DNA of 64,000 nt from UBA995 sp035477115 (GTDB taxonomy: Bacteria > Bacillota > Sulfobacillia > UBA995): assembly GCA_035477115.1 (NCBI GenBank), contig DATIKW010000029.1, positions 1-64,000 on the forward strand, written 5' to 3'. Made by a program: the position numbers and the translations under genes. Under the pieces are notes generated by a model. The model was not told the origin of the DNA. It saw only the letters and a program-made list of their open reading frames with translations, and made no database searches. Positions within the stretch are counted from its first letter, which is position 1, and every line of letters starts with the position of its first letter. Shown here one piece after another: positions 1 to 7,435 of this stretch.

Positions 1-138
1 GGCACTGGCAGTCGGTCCTCGAGGTCTGAAGCCACCCCGGCGTGACACAATCACGGTCCACTTCACCGTCTCAGGGGGTGACAGAATCACGGTCCTCATG
101 AGACCTCAAAAGGGTGACATTTTCACAGGCCATTGACA
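1..138. mobile_element. Probable transposon terminus (IS21-type multiple terminal repeats)
   Basis: Three copies of an 18-bp unit, GTGACA-N3-TCAC followed by a G+C-rich tail, start at 42, 78 and 114, exactly 36 bp apart. The array ends in CATTGACA at 138, so read from the other strand the end begins TGTCAATGG. Ends starting TGT/TG with spaced subterminal repeats that bind the transposase are typical of the IS21 family, so this is probably one end of an element lying left of the window. No transposase gene is visible. An operator array is the main alternative. Confidence 0.45.
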
Positions 139-164
139 CACCTCAGGCAAAAAAGTTTTTTTGC

Positions 165-189
165 AGGGGCGGATTCCGAACCCGCCCCT
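165..189. repeat. Dispersed G+C-rich palindrome, copy 1
   Basis: Arms AGGGGCGGATTC and GAACCCGCCCCT flank a single central base. One arm position is mismatched relative to the other copies. It lies 3 bp past the stop codon of the chromate transporter gene. On that strand it is followed by a short A run and CTTTTTT, so it may also act as a terminator. Same family as the copies at 13070, 27541, 45804 and 48422. Confidence 0.85.
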
Positions 190-192
190 ACG

Positions 193-714
193 TCACCGCA
201 GGACTATTGCGCCAAAGAGCAGCGCGCCGGCAACCACCAGCGCGGGATGAACGCCGGCTGCGTGGATGAGGATCAAGCTGGCCGCGCCTATGAAGATGCT
301 CACCCCGTCCACCGTGCGCGGCACGAGATCGGCGATCATGAGACCGAGGAGCACGATGATCACGGGACGGATTGCCCGCAGCATGCCGCCGACGGCCGGA
401 TGGGCCTGAAATGCGAGGTACAGCCGATAGAGGAGCAGCATGGCCACGGCCGAGGGCAAGACCATTCCGGCCAGGCCGGCGACGGCCCCGGGGATGCCGG
501 CAACCCGATAGCCGACGAAGGCCGCCATCTTGGTCGCGATCGGCCCCGGCAAGGCGTTGCCCATGGCGAGGACTTGGACGAAGTCATCCGCAGTCAGCCA
601 CCCGAAGTTGTCGACGACTTCCAGTTTGACGAGGGGGATGAAGGAAGGTCCCCCGCCAAAGCCCAGGACTCCTGCCCGCGCCATGGCCAGGAAAATGTCC
701 CATAGTTCGCGCAC
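193..714 (-). CDS. chrA: Chromate transporter, half-size CHR-family protein
   Basis: A 173-residue hydrophobic protein with the CHR signature FGGGPSFIPL near residue 16, followed by GWLT and the ALPGPIATKMAAFVGYR motif. CHR proteins export chromate or act as anion transporters. Short forms of about 170-200 residues usually work as pairs of adjacent half-size genes. The GTG start overlaps the stop of the upstream MFS gene by one base (TAGTG), so the two are probably co-translated. No partner half is visible: the sequence just downstream is a palindrome and then a probable transposon end, so a second half may lie beyond the edge or have been lost. Confidence 0.8.
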   Translation of the reverse strand: MRELWDIFLAMARAGVLGFGGGPSFIPLVKLEVVDNFGWLTADDFVQVLAMGNALPGPIATKMAAFVGYRVAGIPGAVAGLAGMVLPSAVAMLLLYRLYLAFQAHPAVGGMLRAIRPVIIVLLGLMIADLVPRTVDGVSIFIGAASLILIHAAGVHPALVVAGALLFGAIVLR

Positions 715-1916
715 TACTGCGTCTCCTCTCTGACCGGGTCTCCGGCCGCCTCCGCTCTTGAGGGGCGGGGGAGAACCTCTCGTTGCAAGACTGATATGAG
801 TAAGATGGCCGGCACCAGCGCGAGGGTGGTGGCGGTGAGCGCCCTCTCCATGGTCCAGACGTCGGCCAGCCATCCGGTGAGGGCCACGCCCAAGCCGCTC
901 AGCCCACCGGTCATGCCGATCATCCCCGAGGCCAACGCTGCCCGGCCGGGCAGGAGTTCCTGGGCCAGCACCAGGGATCCGGGGAAGGCCGCCTGAAGCG
1001 CCGCCCCCGCCAGCAGCAACCCGGCAACCCCGACCGGACCGCCCAGCCTCAGGAACGCCCCCAGGGTCACCATCGCCGCCACGCCTGACCACCACAGCAC
1101 GGGCAGGACGCCATGCCGGTCGGCCAATGCTCCCCCGGCCAAGCCGCCGCCGACCCCCGCCAGCAGGAACGCCGAGAGGAGGGCTGCCGCCAGCGGTGGC
1201 GGCGTGCCCGATTCAACGAGGTGCCAGGCCAGATACGTCGCGAAGGCGCCCAGCACCCAGGAGCGCAGGGCCACCGTGACCTGCAGTAGTCCGAGGCAGC
1301 GGTAGCCGGCCCGGACGCTGGCGAGCTGATAGCTGGGGGCAGTCCGCAGTCGTGGGTCCGGACTCGGGACCGATCTTCCCACGAGCCGGCGGATGGCCAT
1401 CGCGCCCAGCAGCCCGACAGGCGCCAGCGAGAGCCATCCAGTCCGTCCCCCGGCCATCACCAGCGGCACGGCCACCAGAGGGGCCAGGGCAAAGCCCAGG
1501 CTGCCGCTCGCCGAATACAGGGACATGGCCTTGCCCTTGTGCTCCGGGTAGAGGCGGACGGTGCCGGCCGACCCCAGCGGGTGGAAGAACGCCGACCCCA
1601 GGGCGCCCAGCGCGGCGGCAAAGGCCAAGGAAGGGAAGTCGGCCGCCAATCCCAGAGCGGCGGTGAAGGCCGCCGTCCAGATCACGCTGGCCGCCATCCA
1701 TGAGCCTGGGGAACTCAGGCGGTCTCCGACCCATCCGAGCGCCGGCTGGGTGAACGAGGCGACGATGCTCACCAGCCCCGCTATGACTCCGGCCGGCGCG
1801 AGTCCCAGGCCAAGCCCTCGGGTGACGAAGGGAAGGGTGGGGGCGAGCCAGCCCATGCAGAAGTCGACCAGGAAATGGCCGAGGGTCACTCCGAAGAGGG
1901 CGCTCGGTCGCGACAT
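714..1916 (-). CDS. MFS transporter, fosmidomycin-resistance (Fsr)-like
   Basis: About 400 residues with some 12 predicted membrane segments. The N-terminus (GHFLVDFCMGWLAPTLPFV) and the QPALGWVGDRL loop resemble Fsr-type major facilitator exporters, which pump out small drugs. The substrate cannot be told from sequence. The ATG at 1916 places the first helix right at the N-terminus. A longer reading frame upstream adds about 31 residues without a membrane or conserved pattern. The gene is coupled to the chromate transporter downstream by a one-base overlap. Confidence 0.8.
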   Translation of the reverse strand: MSRPSALFGVTLGHFLVDFCMGWLAPTLPFVTRGLGLGLAPAGVIAGLVSIVASFTQPALGWVGDRLSSPGSWMAASVIWTAAFTAALGLAADFPSLAFAAALGALGSAFFHPLGSAGTVRLYPEHKGKAMSLYSASGSLGFALAPLVAVPLVMAGGRTGWLSLAPVGLLGAMAIRRLVGRSVPSPDPRLRTAPSYQLASVRAGYRCLGLLQVTVALRSWVLGAFATYLAWHLVESGTPPPLAAALLSAFLLAGVGGGLAGGALADRHGVLPVLWWSGVAAMVTLGAFLRLGGPVGVAGLLLAGAALQAAFPGSLVLAQELLPGRAALASGMIGMTGGLSGLGVALTGWLADVWTMERALTATTLALVPAILLISVLQREVLPRPSRAEAAGDPVREETQ

Positions 1917-2046
1917 CTTCAAGGACGGCCGAAACAGGTCCTGGGCCCGGGCCAGGAAAGCGCAGCTAAATCTGGTGTGCACGCCAACAGGATACCACGC
2001 TGCCGGCAACTGGACAAGCCTTGGCGGCAGGGGATGGCAGGAGCCG

Positions 2047-2475
2047 CTAACGCCGATAGCTGATGCGCGGCGGCCGGGGTACGGGTCGATCCGGTAAGGG
2101 GCGGGGCAGGCGCGCGGGCGCTTCCCGGCTGGTCGAGAGTCTGGTAACCGGAGGGTAGGGCGGTGTCTCGCTGATGAAGTTGGGCGGCGTCACCGCGACG
2201 GGTGGAGCGCTGACGGGTGCGGGCGCTTCTGGCGCTGATGGGGCGGCAGCCGCCTCCTGCCGTACCGACGCGCGGCGGCAGCCGATCACATTCATCGCGT
2301 GATCCAGGCGCAACTCGTAGACGGACACCCACTCCAGGTCTCCGTCGGTCCTCTCCCTGGTCTCCACTTGGACCAGCCAGCCGGTTGCCTCGGGGAGGCA
2401 GTGTTTGGGCACTCCTTCCTGTCCCACCGCGCCGAACATGAACGCCGCTACCTGCTTGGCAATTGCCGACTCCAA
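2047..2475 (-). CDS. Orphan GvpO-like protein with proline-rich tail
   Basis: Residues 1-75 contain TGWLVQVETRER and VSVYELRLD followed by a basic C-terminal strand. This is the layout of gas vesicle protein GvpO (GW-x-V-x-VE ... YEV-x-LD ... YRR). Residues from about 85 are rich in Pro and Ala and look disordered. The TTG start at 2475 is chosen because GGGGAGG lies 9 bases upstream; a GTG at 2502 is the alternative. No other gas vesicle gene is in the window, so a gas vesicle role is doubtful. The family call rests on pattern only. Confidence 0.5.
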   Translation of the reverse strand: MESAIAKQVAAFMFGAVGQEGVPKHCLPEATGWLVQVETRERTDGDLEWVSVYELRLDHAMNVIGCRRASVRQEAAAAPSAPEAPAPVSAPPVAVTPPNFISETPPYPPVTRLSTSREAPARLPRPLPDRPVPRPPRISYRR

Positions 2476-2580
2476 CGCTGGCCGCCTCCCCGAGTCGGGC
2501 ACCGGATCACTGAATGGCTATGCGAAGTCAACCACCGGCAGACCGGCCTGCGGTCGGCCGTGGTGGCCGGACCGAGCGGG

Positions 2581-2609
2581 TTGATTTCGCAGCCTGCTTG
2601 TGCTATCGT
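2581..2609 (+). promoter_or_regulatory. Sigma-A-type promoter of tRNA-Pro
   Basis: TTGATT at 2581-2586 and TATCGT at 2604-2609 are separated by 17 bp. Transcription would start about 25 bases before the mature tRNA 5' end. Confidence 0.5.
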
Positions 2610-2640
2610 GAAGGAGGCCGGAAACGGCACGAATTGAGGC

Positions 2641-2717
2641 CGGGGTGTGGCTCAGCTTGGTAGAGCGCCTGGTTCGGGACCAGGAGGCCGGCGGTTCAAA
2701 TCCGCCCACTCCGACCA
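2641..2717 (+). tRNA. tRNA-Pro(CGG)
   Basis: A 77-nt cloverleaf. The acceptor stem CGGGGTG pairs with CACTCCG (one G-T pair). The anticodon stem CCTGG/CCAGG encloses the loop TTCGGGA, giving anticodon CGG, which reads the proline codon CCG. The T arm contains GGTTCAAAT. The discriminator base is A and CCA is encoded (2715-2717). Confidence 0.95.
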
Positions 2718-2903
2718 GCCAAACAGGGTTACGACCTTCATCATAGCTCGGGTCAAGCGGTAGGCAGTGTAGCCTACTTGGGAAGGGGTCGCCAGGAAGG
2801 CGTCGGTCTCCTGGGCGGCCCCGTCGCTTTTGTTGCAGCAGCGCGTGTCCGTACGTGCCAGGGCCATGCCCTTCCTGTCAGATACTGGGGAGGATGAACG
2901 CCG

Positions 2904-3497
2904 GTGAGATTGTCGGCACGCGAAATGGTGTTGGTAGCCCTCTTTGCCGGGTTGACGGCGGTCATGGCCCAGATCGCCATCCCCGTGGGCTTCATTCCCG
3001 TGCCGATTACCGGGCAGACTCTGGCGGTAATGCTTGCGGGAGCGCTGTTAGGGGCAAGACTCGGCGCCTTCAGCCAATCAGTCTATCTCCTGTTGGGAGC
3101 GATCGGGCTGCCGGTATTTGCCTTTGCCCGGGCGGGACTCGATGTGCTGATCGGTCCGACCGGCGGCTTTCTGTTTGGTTTCGTCGCCGGCGCCTACGTG
3201 ATAGGCAAGTTGCTCGAGAGAAGCCCACAACCTTCAACGCCTTATCTTTTGTTTTCCATGGTTCTTGGCGGAATTGTGGTGATCTACATTCCCGGCGTGC
3301 TGCAGTTTGCCCATGTCACCGGAGCGACGCTTCCCAGCGCACTGGCGGCTGTCAGCCCGTTCATACCAAGCGACATCTTGAAGGTTGTTGTTTCTGCTAT
3401 CATCGTACGGACCCTGCTGGCCAGAAAGCTGACCGGCCAACTGCGCGCGCTGGCCGGCCAGGAAAAGCGCAATAGCAGTCACTTCCCGCTTCATTGA
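2904..3497 (+). CDS. bioY: Biotin ECF transporter substrate-binding component BioY
   Basis: A 197-residue protein with six membrane segments. BioY hallmarks are PVPITGQTLAVMLAGALLGARLGA and GPTGGFLFGFVAGAYVIG. BioY captures biotin in the membrane and pairs with the shared ECF energy module, whose genes are not in this window. The GTG start at 2904 has GGGGAGG 10 bases upstream. No BirA-type operator is recognisable in front. Imported biotin would suit the biotin-dependent carboxylase encoded about 2 kb away. Confidence 0.9.
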   Translation: MRLSAREMVLVALFAGLTAVMAQIAIPVGFIPVPITGQTLAVMLAGALLGARLGAFSQSVYLLLGAIGLPVFAFARAGLDVLIGPTGGFLFGFVAGAYVIGKLLERSPQPSTPYLLFSMVLGGIVVIYIPGVLQFAHVTGATLPSALAAVSPFIPSDILKVVVSAIIVRTLLARKLTGQLRALAGQEKRNSSHFPLH

Positions 3498-3502
3498 GGC
3501 TC

Positions 3503-3559
3503 CATACCCCGAAGAGGCGGCCTGCCGTCTCGGTGCCCCGTGGTGTCCTGAGGGGTATG
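3503..3559. terminator. Stem-loop structure between convergent genes
   Basis: An outer stem CATACCCC (3503-3510) / GGGGTATG (3552-3559) encloses an inner hairpin GAGGCGG/CCGTCTC (3513-3530). It lies between the convergent bioY and acyl-CoA dehydrogenase genes. A bidirectional terminator is the likely role, but there is no U run. A second GC hairpin (GGCGCC arms) follows near 3579-3612. Confidence 0.4.
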
Positions 3560-3631
3560 CGGGTCCGCCAGCAAAACGGCGCCAGATGCCGGCAAGGCCG
3601 CCCGGCGCCAGCTCCGCCCCCGGACCGGCGG

Positions 3632-4771
3632 CTAACAGCCCAGTTGCCGGGCAATGACCAGCCGCTGGATCTCGGAAGTCCCTTCGCCGATGGTCATCAG
3701 TTTGGAGTCCCGCAGGTACCGCTCCACCGGATATTCCTGCACATAGCCATAGCCGCCATGGATCTGCACCGCCTCCAGGGCTGCGCGGACGCAGGCTTCC
3801 GAGGCGTATAGTTTGGCCATGGCCGCCTCCCGGGTGAAGGGAAGACCCTGATCCTTCAGCCAAGCCGCCCGCCAGGTAGCCAGGCGGGCCAGTTCCACTT
3901 CGGTGGCCATGTCCGCCAGCTTGAACTGGATGGCCTGGAAGCTGGAGATGGGTTTGCCGAACTGGACTCGCCCGCGGGCATAGCTGAGCGCTGCGTCAAG
4001 GCATGCCTGAGCGATCCCGACCGACAGGGCGGCGATGCTGATCCGGCCCCCGTCCAGGATCGCGAGGAACTGCCGGAAGCCATCGCCGGGGTTGCCCAGC
4101 AGGTGGTCGGCCGGCACCCGGCAGTCCTGGAAGGAGAGTTCCACGGTGTCGGAGGCTCTGAGCCCGAGCTTGTGGTAGCCCGAACCGACGCGGAAGCCGG
4201 AGGTACCGGCGGGTACCACGAGGTTGGATATACCCCGACTCCCCGCCCCCCGATCGGTGACGGCGGCGATCACCACCACGCCGGCCAGCGAGCCGTTGGT
4301 GATGAAGCACTTGGACCCGTCGATCACCCAGTGGTCGCCGTCGCGGATCGCCCGGGTCTCGATCGCCCCGGCATCGGAGCCGGCATTGGGTTCGGTCAGG
4401 GCGAAGGCGGCCAACATCTCACCCCGGGCGCAAGGGAGCAGCCAGCGGCGTCTCTGCTCCTCGGAGCCGAACCGGTAGAAAGGGGATGCCCCCAGGGAAA
4501 CGTGGGCGGCATAGGTTATCCCCAGGGAGGCGGAGGCGCGACCGATCTCTTCCACGGCCAGAGCATAGGCCAGGTAGTCCGAACCCACTCCGCCGTAGTC
4601 CTCGGGGAACGGTAGGCCGAAGAGGTCCAGTTCGCGCATGCGGTCGAAGATGTGCGGTGGCAGGCGGCCCTCCTCTTCCCAGCTCGCGGCGGAGGGCGCC
4701 ACCTCGCGATCGACGAACTCCCTTACCGTCCTGCGGATCATCAGGTGCTCTTCATCGAGCGCGAAATCCAC
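3632..4771 (-). CDS. Acyl-CoA dehydrogenase, divergent from the leucine-degradation operon
   Basis: A 379-residue FAD enzyme that oxidises an acyl-CoA to the 2-enoyl-CoA. It has FALTEPNAGSDAG (FAD/substrate loop), the QIHGGYGY motif and IGEGTSEIQR near the C-terminus. The GTG start at 4771 is preferred over the ATG at 4795: GGAGG lies 8 bases upstream and the protein then begins DFALDEEH, as family members do. The position suggests isovaleryl-CoA dehydrogenase. However, the Glu in EGTSE is the usual short-chain catalytic base, which true isovaleryl-CoA dehydrogenases replace with Ala/Gly. A straight-chain or 2-methyl-branched substrate is therefore also possible. Confidence 0.85.
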   Translation of the reverse strand: MDFALDEEHLMIRRTVREFVDREVAPSAASWEEEGRLPPHIFDRMRELDLFGLPFPEDYGGVGSDYLAYALAVEEIGRASASLGITYAAHVSLGASPFYRFGSEEQRRRWLLPCARGEMLAAFALTEPNAGSDAGAIETRAIRDGDHWVIDGSKCFITNGSLAGVVVIAAVTDRGAGSRGISNLVVPAGTSGFRVGSGYHKLGLRASDTVELSFQDCRVPADHLLGNPGDGFRQFLAILDGGRISIAALSVGIAQACLDAALSYARGRVQFGKPISSFQAIQFKLADMATEVELARLATWRAAWLKDQGLPFTREAAMAKLYASEACVRAALEAVQIHGGYGYVQEYPVERYLRDSKLMTIGEGTSEIQRLVIARQLGC

Positions 4772-5051
4772 GGCGGCCACCTCCAGAGCGAGCATGGCGG
4801 ACCGGCGAACCTCCCCGGATACCCATCGCCGCCAGGCCGGCGCCCGACCAGTTCCGCCCAGACAGGTCCGAATCCTGTCTCGCTGCTTCCCGCGGAAAGG
4901 AAAAGTCAGAACAGCCGCTTACCTGCGCCGACCATCAAGGAGGAATTGCGGGGAGATGGCAAGAAAGGGGCACCGGTCTGCAGCGTCCCACCTCGAACTT
5001 TCAGAATGCGGGGCGACCGACTCGTCCTGGGGGAAGGGGCACGACGGGCGA
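4772..5051. other. Divergent intergenic region, liu operon leader
   Basis: About 280 bp separate the divergent dehydrogenase and carboxylase genes. A hairpin GACAGG/CCTGTC occupies 4861-4879. An AAGGAGG at 4938-4944 precedes an in-frame ATG at 4956, but the 32 extra residues that start would add do not look like the enzyme family. No convincing -35/-10 pair and no T-box sequence was found. Confidence 0.4.
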
Positions 5052-6659
5052 ATGGAAACGATCGCGTCCAGGGTATCCACCCGTAGTGAAGAGTACCTGG
5101 CCGGTCGCCGCTATCACCAAGCACTGGCCGAAGAATTGCGGCACCGACTGGAGCTTGTGCGAGCGGGCGGCGGCGAACGGGCGCTCGCCCGGCACCGGTC
5201 GCTGGGGAAGATGACCGCCCGCGAGCGCATCGACGGGCTGCTGGATACCGGTTCGCCGTTCCTGGAGCTATCGGCGCTGGCGGCATGGGCCATGTACGAT
5301 GGCGAGGCGCCGGCCGCGGGGATCGTCACCGGCATCGGTCGCGCGGCGGGGACCGAGTGCGTCGTGGTCGCCAATGACGCGACCGTCAAGGGCGGCACGT
5401 ACTACCCGATGACGGTGAAGAAGCACGTGCGCGCCCAGGAGATCGCCCTCGCCAACCGTCTGCCCTGCATCTACCTGGTGGACTCCGGGGGCGCCTTCCT
5501 CCCGCTGCAGGCCGAGGTGTTCCCCGACCGGGACCACTTCGGCCGCATCTTCTACAACCAGGCCCGGCTGTCGGCGGCAGGGATTCCCCAGTTAGCGGCG
5601 GTCATGGGGTCATGTACGGCGGGCGGGGCATACGTCCCGGCCATGAGCGACGAGGCGGTGATCGTCAAGGGGACCGGCACTATCTTCCTGGGCGGGCCAC
5701 CCCTCGTGAAGGCTGCCACCGGGGAGGACGTCACGGCGGAAGAACTGGGCGGGGCCGACGTGCACGCGCGCCGGTCGGGGGTGGTGGACCACTGTGCCCA
5801 GGACGACCGCCAGGCCCTTCAGATCGCGCGGGACATCGTGGCCACCCTGAACCATCGCAAGCAATGGGACCTCGACATCGCCGAGTCGGAGGACCCCGCC
5901 TACCCCGCGGAGGAGTTGTACGGGATCGTCCCGGTGGACCTGCGCACCCCCTATGATGTGAGGGAAGTGATCGCCCGCATCGTGGATGGGAGCCGCCTTG
6001 CCGAATTCAAGGCGATGTACGGGACGACGCTGGTCTGCGGCTTCGCTCGCATCCAGGGCATGCTGGCCGGCATCGTGGCCAATAACGGGGTGCTGTTCGT
6101 GGATAGCGCGGAGAAGGGTGCGCACTTCATCGAGCTGTGCGGCCAGCGAGGCATCCCCATCGTGTTCCTGCAGAACATCACCGGGTTCATGGTGGGCCGC
6201 CAATACGAGGCGGCAGGGATAGCGCGCGCGGGCGCCAAGATGGTCCACGCCGTATCCACCTGCAATGTCCCGCGGTTCACCGTGGTCATCGGCGGGTCTT
6301 ACGGAGCCGGAAACTACGCCATGTGCGGCCGCGCTTACGAGCCTCGCTTCCTCTTCATGTGGCCGAACGCCCGCATCAGCGTCATGGGCCCCGAACAAGC
6401 CGCCGGGGTCCTGGCGACCGTGAAGCGCGAGCAGTTGTCCCGCGAGGGCAAGGCACTCTCTCCCGGGGAGGAAGAGGCGATCGTGCGACCTATCCTCGAC
6501 AAGTACGAAGCGGAAGGCAGCCCGTACTACAGCACGGCCCGGTTGTGGGATGACGGGATCATCGACCCGGCCAAGACCCGCGATGTCCTGGCCCTCGCCC
6601 TGTCGGCGGCGATGAACGGCCCCATCGAGCGCATGAAGCCGGGCGTCTACCGGATGTGA
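5052..6659 (+). CDS. mccB: Acyl-CoA carboxylase carboxyltransferase subunit (methylcrotonyl-CoA type)
   Basis: 535 residues, the usual length of the methylcrotonyl-CoA carboxylase beta subunit. The N-terminal half carries ARERIDGLLDTGSPFLELS, YDGEAPAAGIVTGIG, GSCTAGGAYVPAMSDE and GTGTIFLGGPPLVKAATGE. The C-terminal half has the second crotonase-like domain with FLQNITGFMVG and GGSYGAGNYAMCGRAY. It transfers CO2 from carboxybiotin to 3-methylcrotonyl-CoA in leucine degradation. The ATG at 5052 is chosen because the following METIASRV...RSEEY matches the family N-terminus. It is the first gene of a tightly coupled operon; the next start overlaps or abuts its stop. Confidence 0.9.
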   Translation: METIASRVSTRSEEYLAGRRYHQALAEELRHRLELVRAGGGERALARHRSLGKMTARERIDGLLDTGSPFLELSALAAWAMYDGEAPAAGIVTGIGRAAGTECVVVANDATVKGGTYYPMTVKKHVRAQEIALANRLPCIYLVDSGGAFLPLQAEVFPDRDHFGRIFYNQARLSAAGIPQLAAVMGSCTAGGAYVPAMSDEAVIVKGTGTIFLGGPPLVKAATGEDVTAEELGGADVHARRSGVVDHCAQDDRQALQIARDIVATLNHRKQWDLDIAESEDPAYPAEELYGIVPVDLRTPYDVREVIARIVDGSRLAEFKAMYGTTLVCGFARIQGMLAGIVANNGVLFVDSAEKGAHFIELCGQRGIPIVFLQNITGFMVGRQYEAAGIARAGAKMVHAVSTCNVPRFTVVIGGSYGAGNYAMCGRAYEPRFLFMWPNARISVMGPEQAAGVLATVKREQLSREGKALSPGEEEAIVRPILDKYEAEGSPYYSTARLWDDGIIDPAKTRDVLALALSAAMNGPIERMKPGVYRM

Positions 6660-6661
6660 CG

Positions 6662-7435
6662 ATGGACGAGATACTGCGCTGCAGCATCGACGGCCCGCGG
6701 ATGACCGTTACCCTGTGCAGGCCGCGGGTGCACAACGCCCTGAATGCCGAGTTGATCGCCGCGATAGACCAGGCCTTCCGCGAAGCGGCGGGACTCGAGG
6801 CGGTCCGGTATGTAGTGCTGGCGGGCGAGGGACCATCCTTCTGCGCCGGTGCGGACCTGAAGTGGATGCAGGCGGCGGTCGACCTGTCACCCGAGGAGAA
6901 CCGGGCCGACGCGGCCCGCCTGGCCGCCGCGCTGGAGGCCATCGCAACCTGCCCGAAGCCGGTCATCGCCCGGGTCCATGGGACATGTCTTGCCGGAGGC
7001 ATGGGGTTGGCGGCGGCATGCGATCTGGCGGTGGCCGCACCGGACGCGGTGTTCGGGCTGGCCGAGGTGCGGCTCGGGCTGGTGCCGGCCATGATCTTCC
7101 CTTACTTGCTACGAAAGGTTGCCCCCCACCAGTTGCTGCGCGTGGCCCTCACCGGCGAACGATTCGGCGCGACCCGGGCCCGGGAGATGGGCCTCATCAA
7201 CGAGGCGGCTGACGATCCGGATGCCATGGCGCGGCAGTGGGGCGAGCAGCTGCTGGGGGGAGGCCCGCAGGCCCTCGCCCGGGTGAAAGCGCTGTTTCGC
7301 GCGGTGCCGGGCATGTCGTGGGCGGCCGCCCGGCAACATACGGTGGAAGTGATCGCCGAGGTGCGCGCCGGCTCGGAAGCCCGAGAGGGCATCCAGGCGC
7401 TGCTGCAGAAGCGGAGACCCCGATGGGCGCCGTAG
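6662..7435 (+). CDS. liuC: Enoyl-CoA hydratase (probable methylglutaconyl-CoA hydratase)
   Basis: A crotonase-fold protein of about 257 residues. The oxyanion hole is seen in SFCAGADLKWM and HGTCLAGGMGLAAACDLAVA; the catalytic region is FGLAEVRLGLVPAMIFPYLLRK. Its place between the methylcrotonyl-CoA carboxylase genes and HMG-CoA lyase argues for hydration of 3-methylglutaconyl-CoA to HMG-CoA. A GTG at 6656 overlapping the upstream stop is an equally possible start. The 3' end overlaps the next gene by 13 bases. Confidence 0.85.
   Translation: MDEILRCSIDGPRMTVTLCRPRVHNALNAELIAAIDQAFREAAGLEAVRYVVLAGEGPSFCAGADLKWMQAAVDLSPEENRADAARLAAALEAIATCPKPVIARVHGTCLAGGMGLAAACDLAVAAPDAVFGLAEVRLGLVPAMIFPYLLRKVAPHQLLRVALTGERFGATRAREMGLINEAADDPDAMARQWGEQLLGGGPQALARVKALFRAVPGMSWAAARQHTVEVIAEVRAGSEAREGIQALLQKRRPRWAP

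Noticed and set aside
42..131. Regular repeats resembling the start of a CRISPR array
   Set aside because: Only three units, the repeat is 18 bp with variable centre, the spacing leaves 18-bp gaps that are too short for spacers, and no cas gene is near. A transposon end fits better.
133..705. Open frame on the plus strand across the chromate transporter
   Set aside because: The translation is His/Asp/Gly-rich and lacks any family pattern; the minus strand carries the CHR signature.
4956..5051. Earlier ATG start for the carboxyltransferase gene
   Set aside because: AAGGAGG lies 11 bases upstream of it, but the extra 32 residues do not resemble the family, whose N-terminus matches from 5052.
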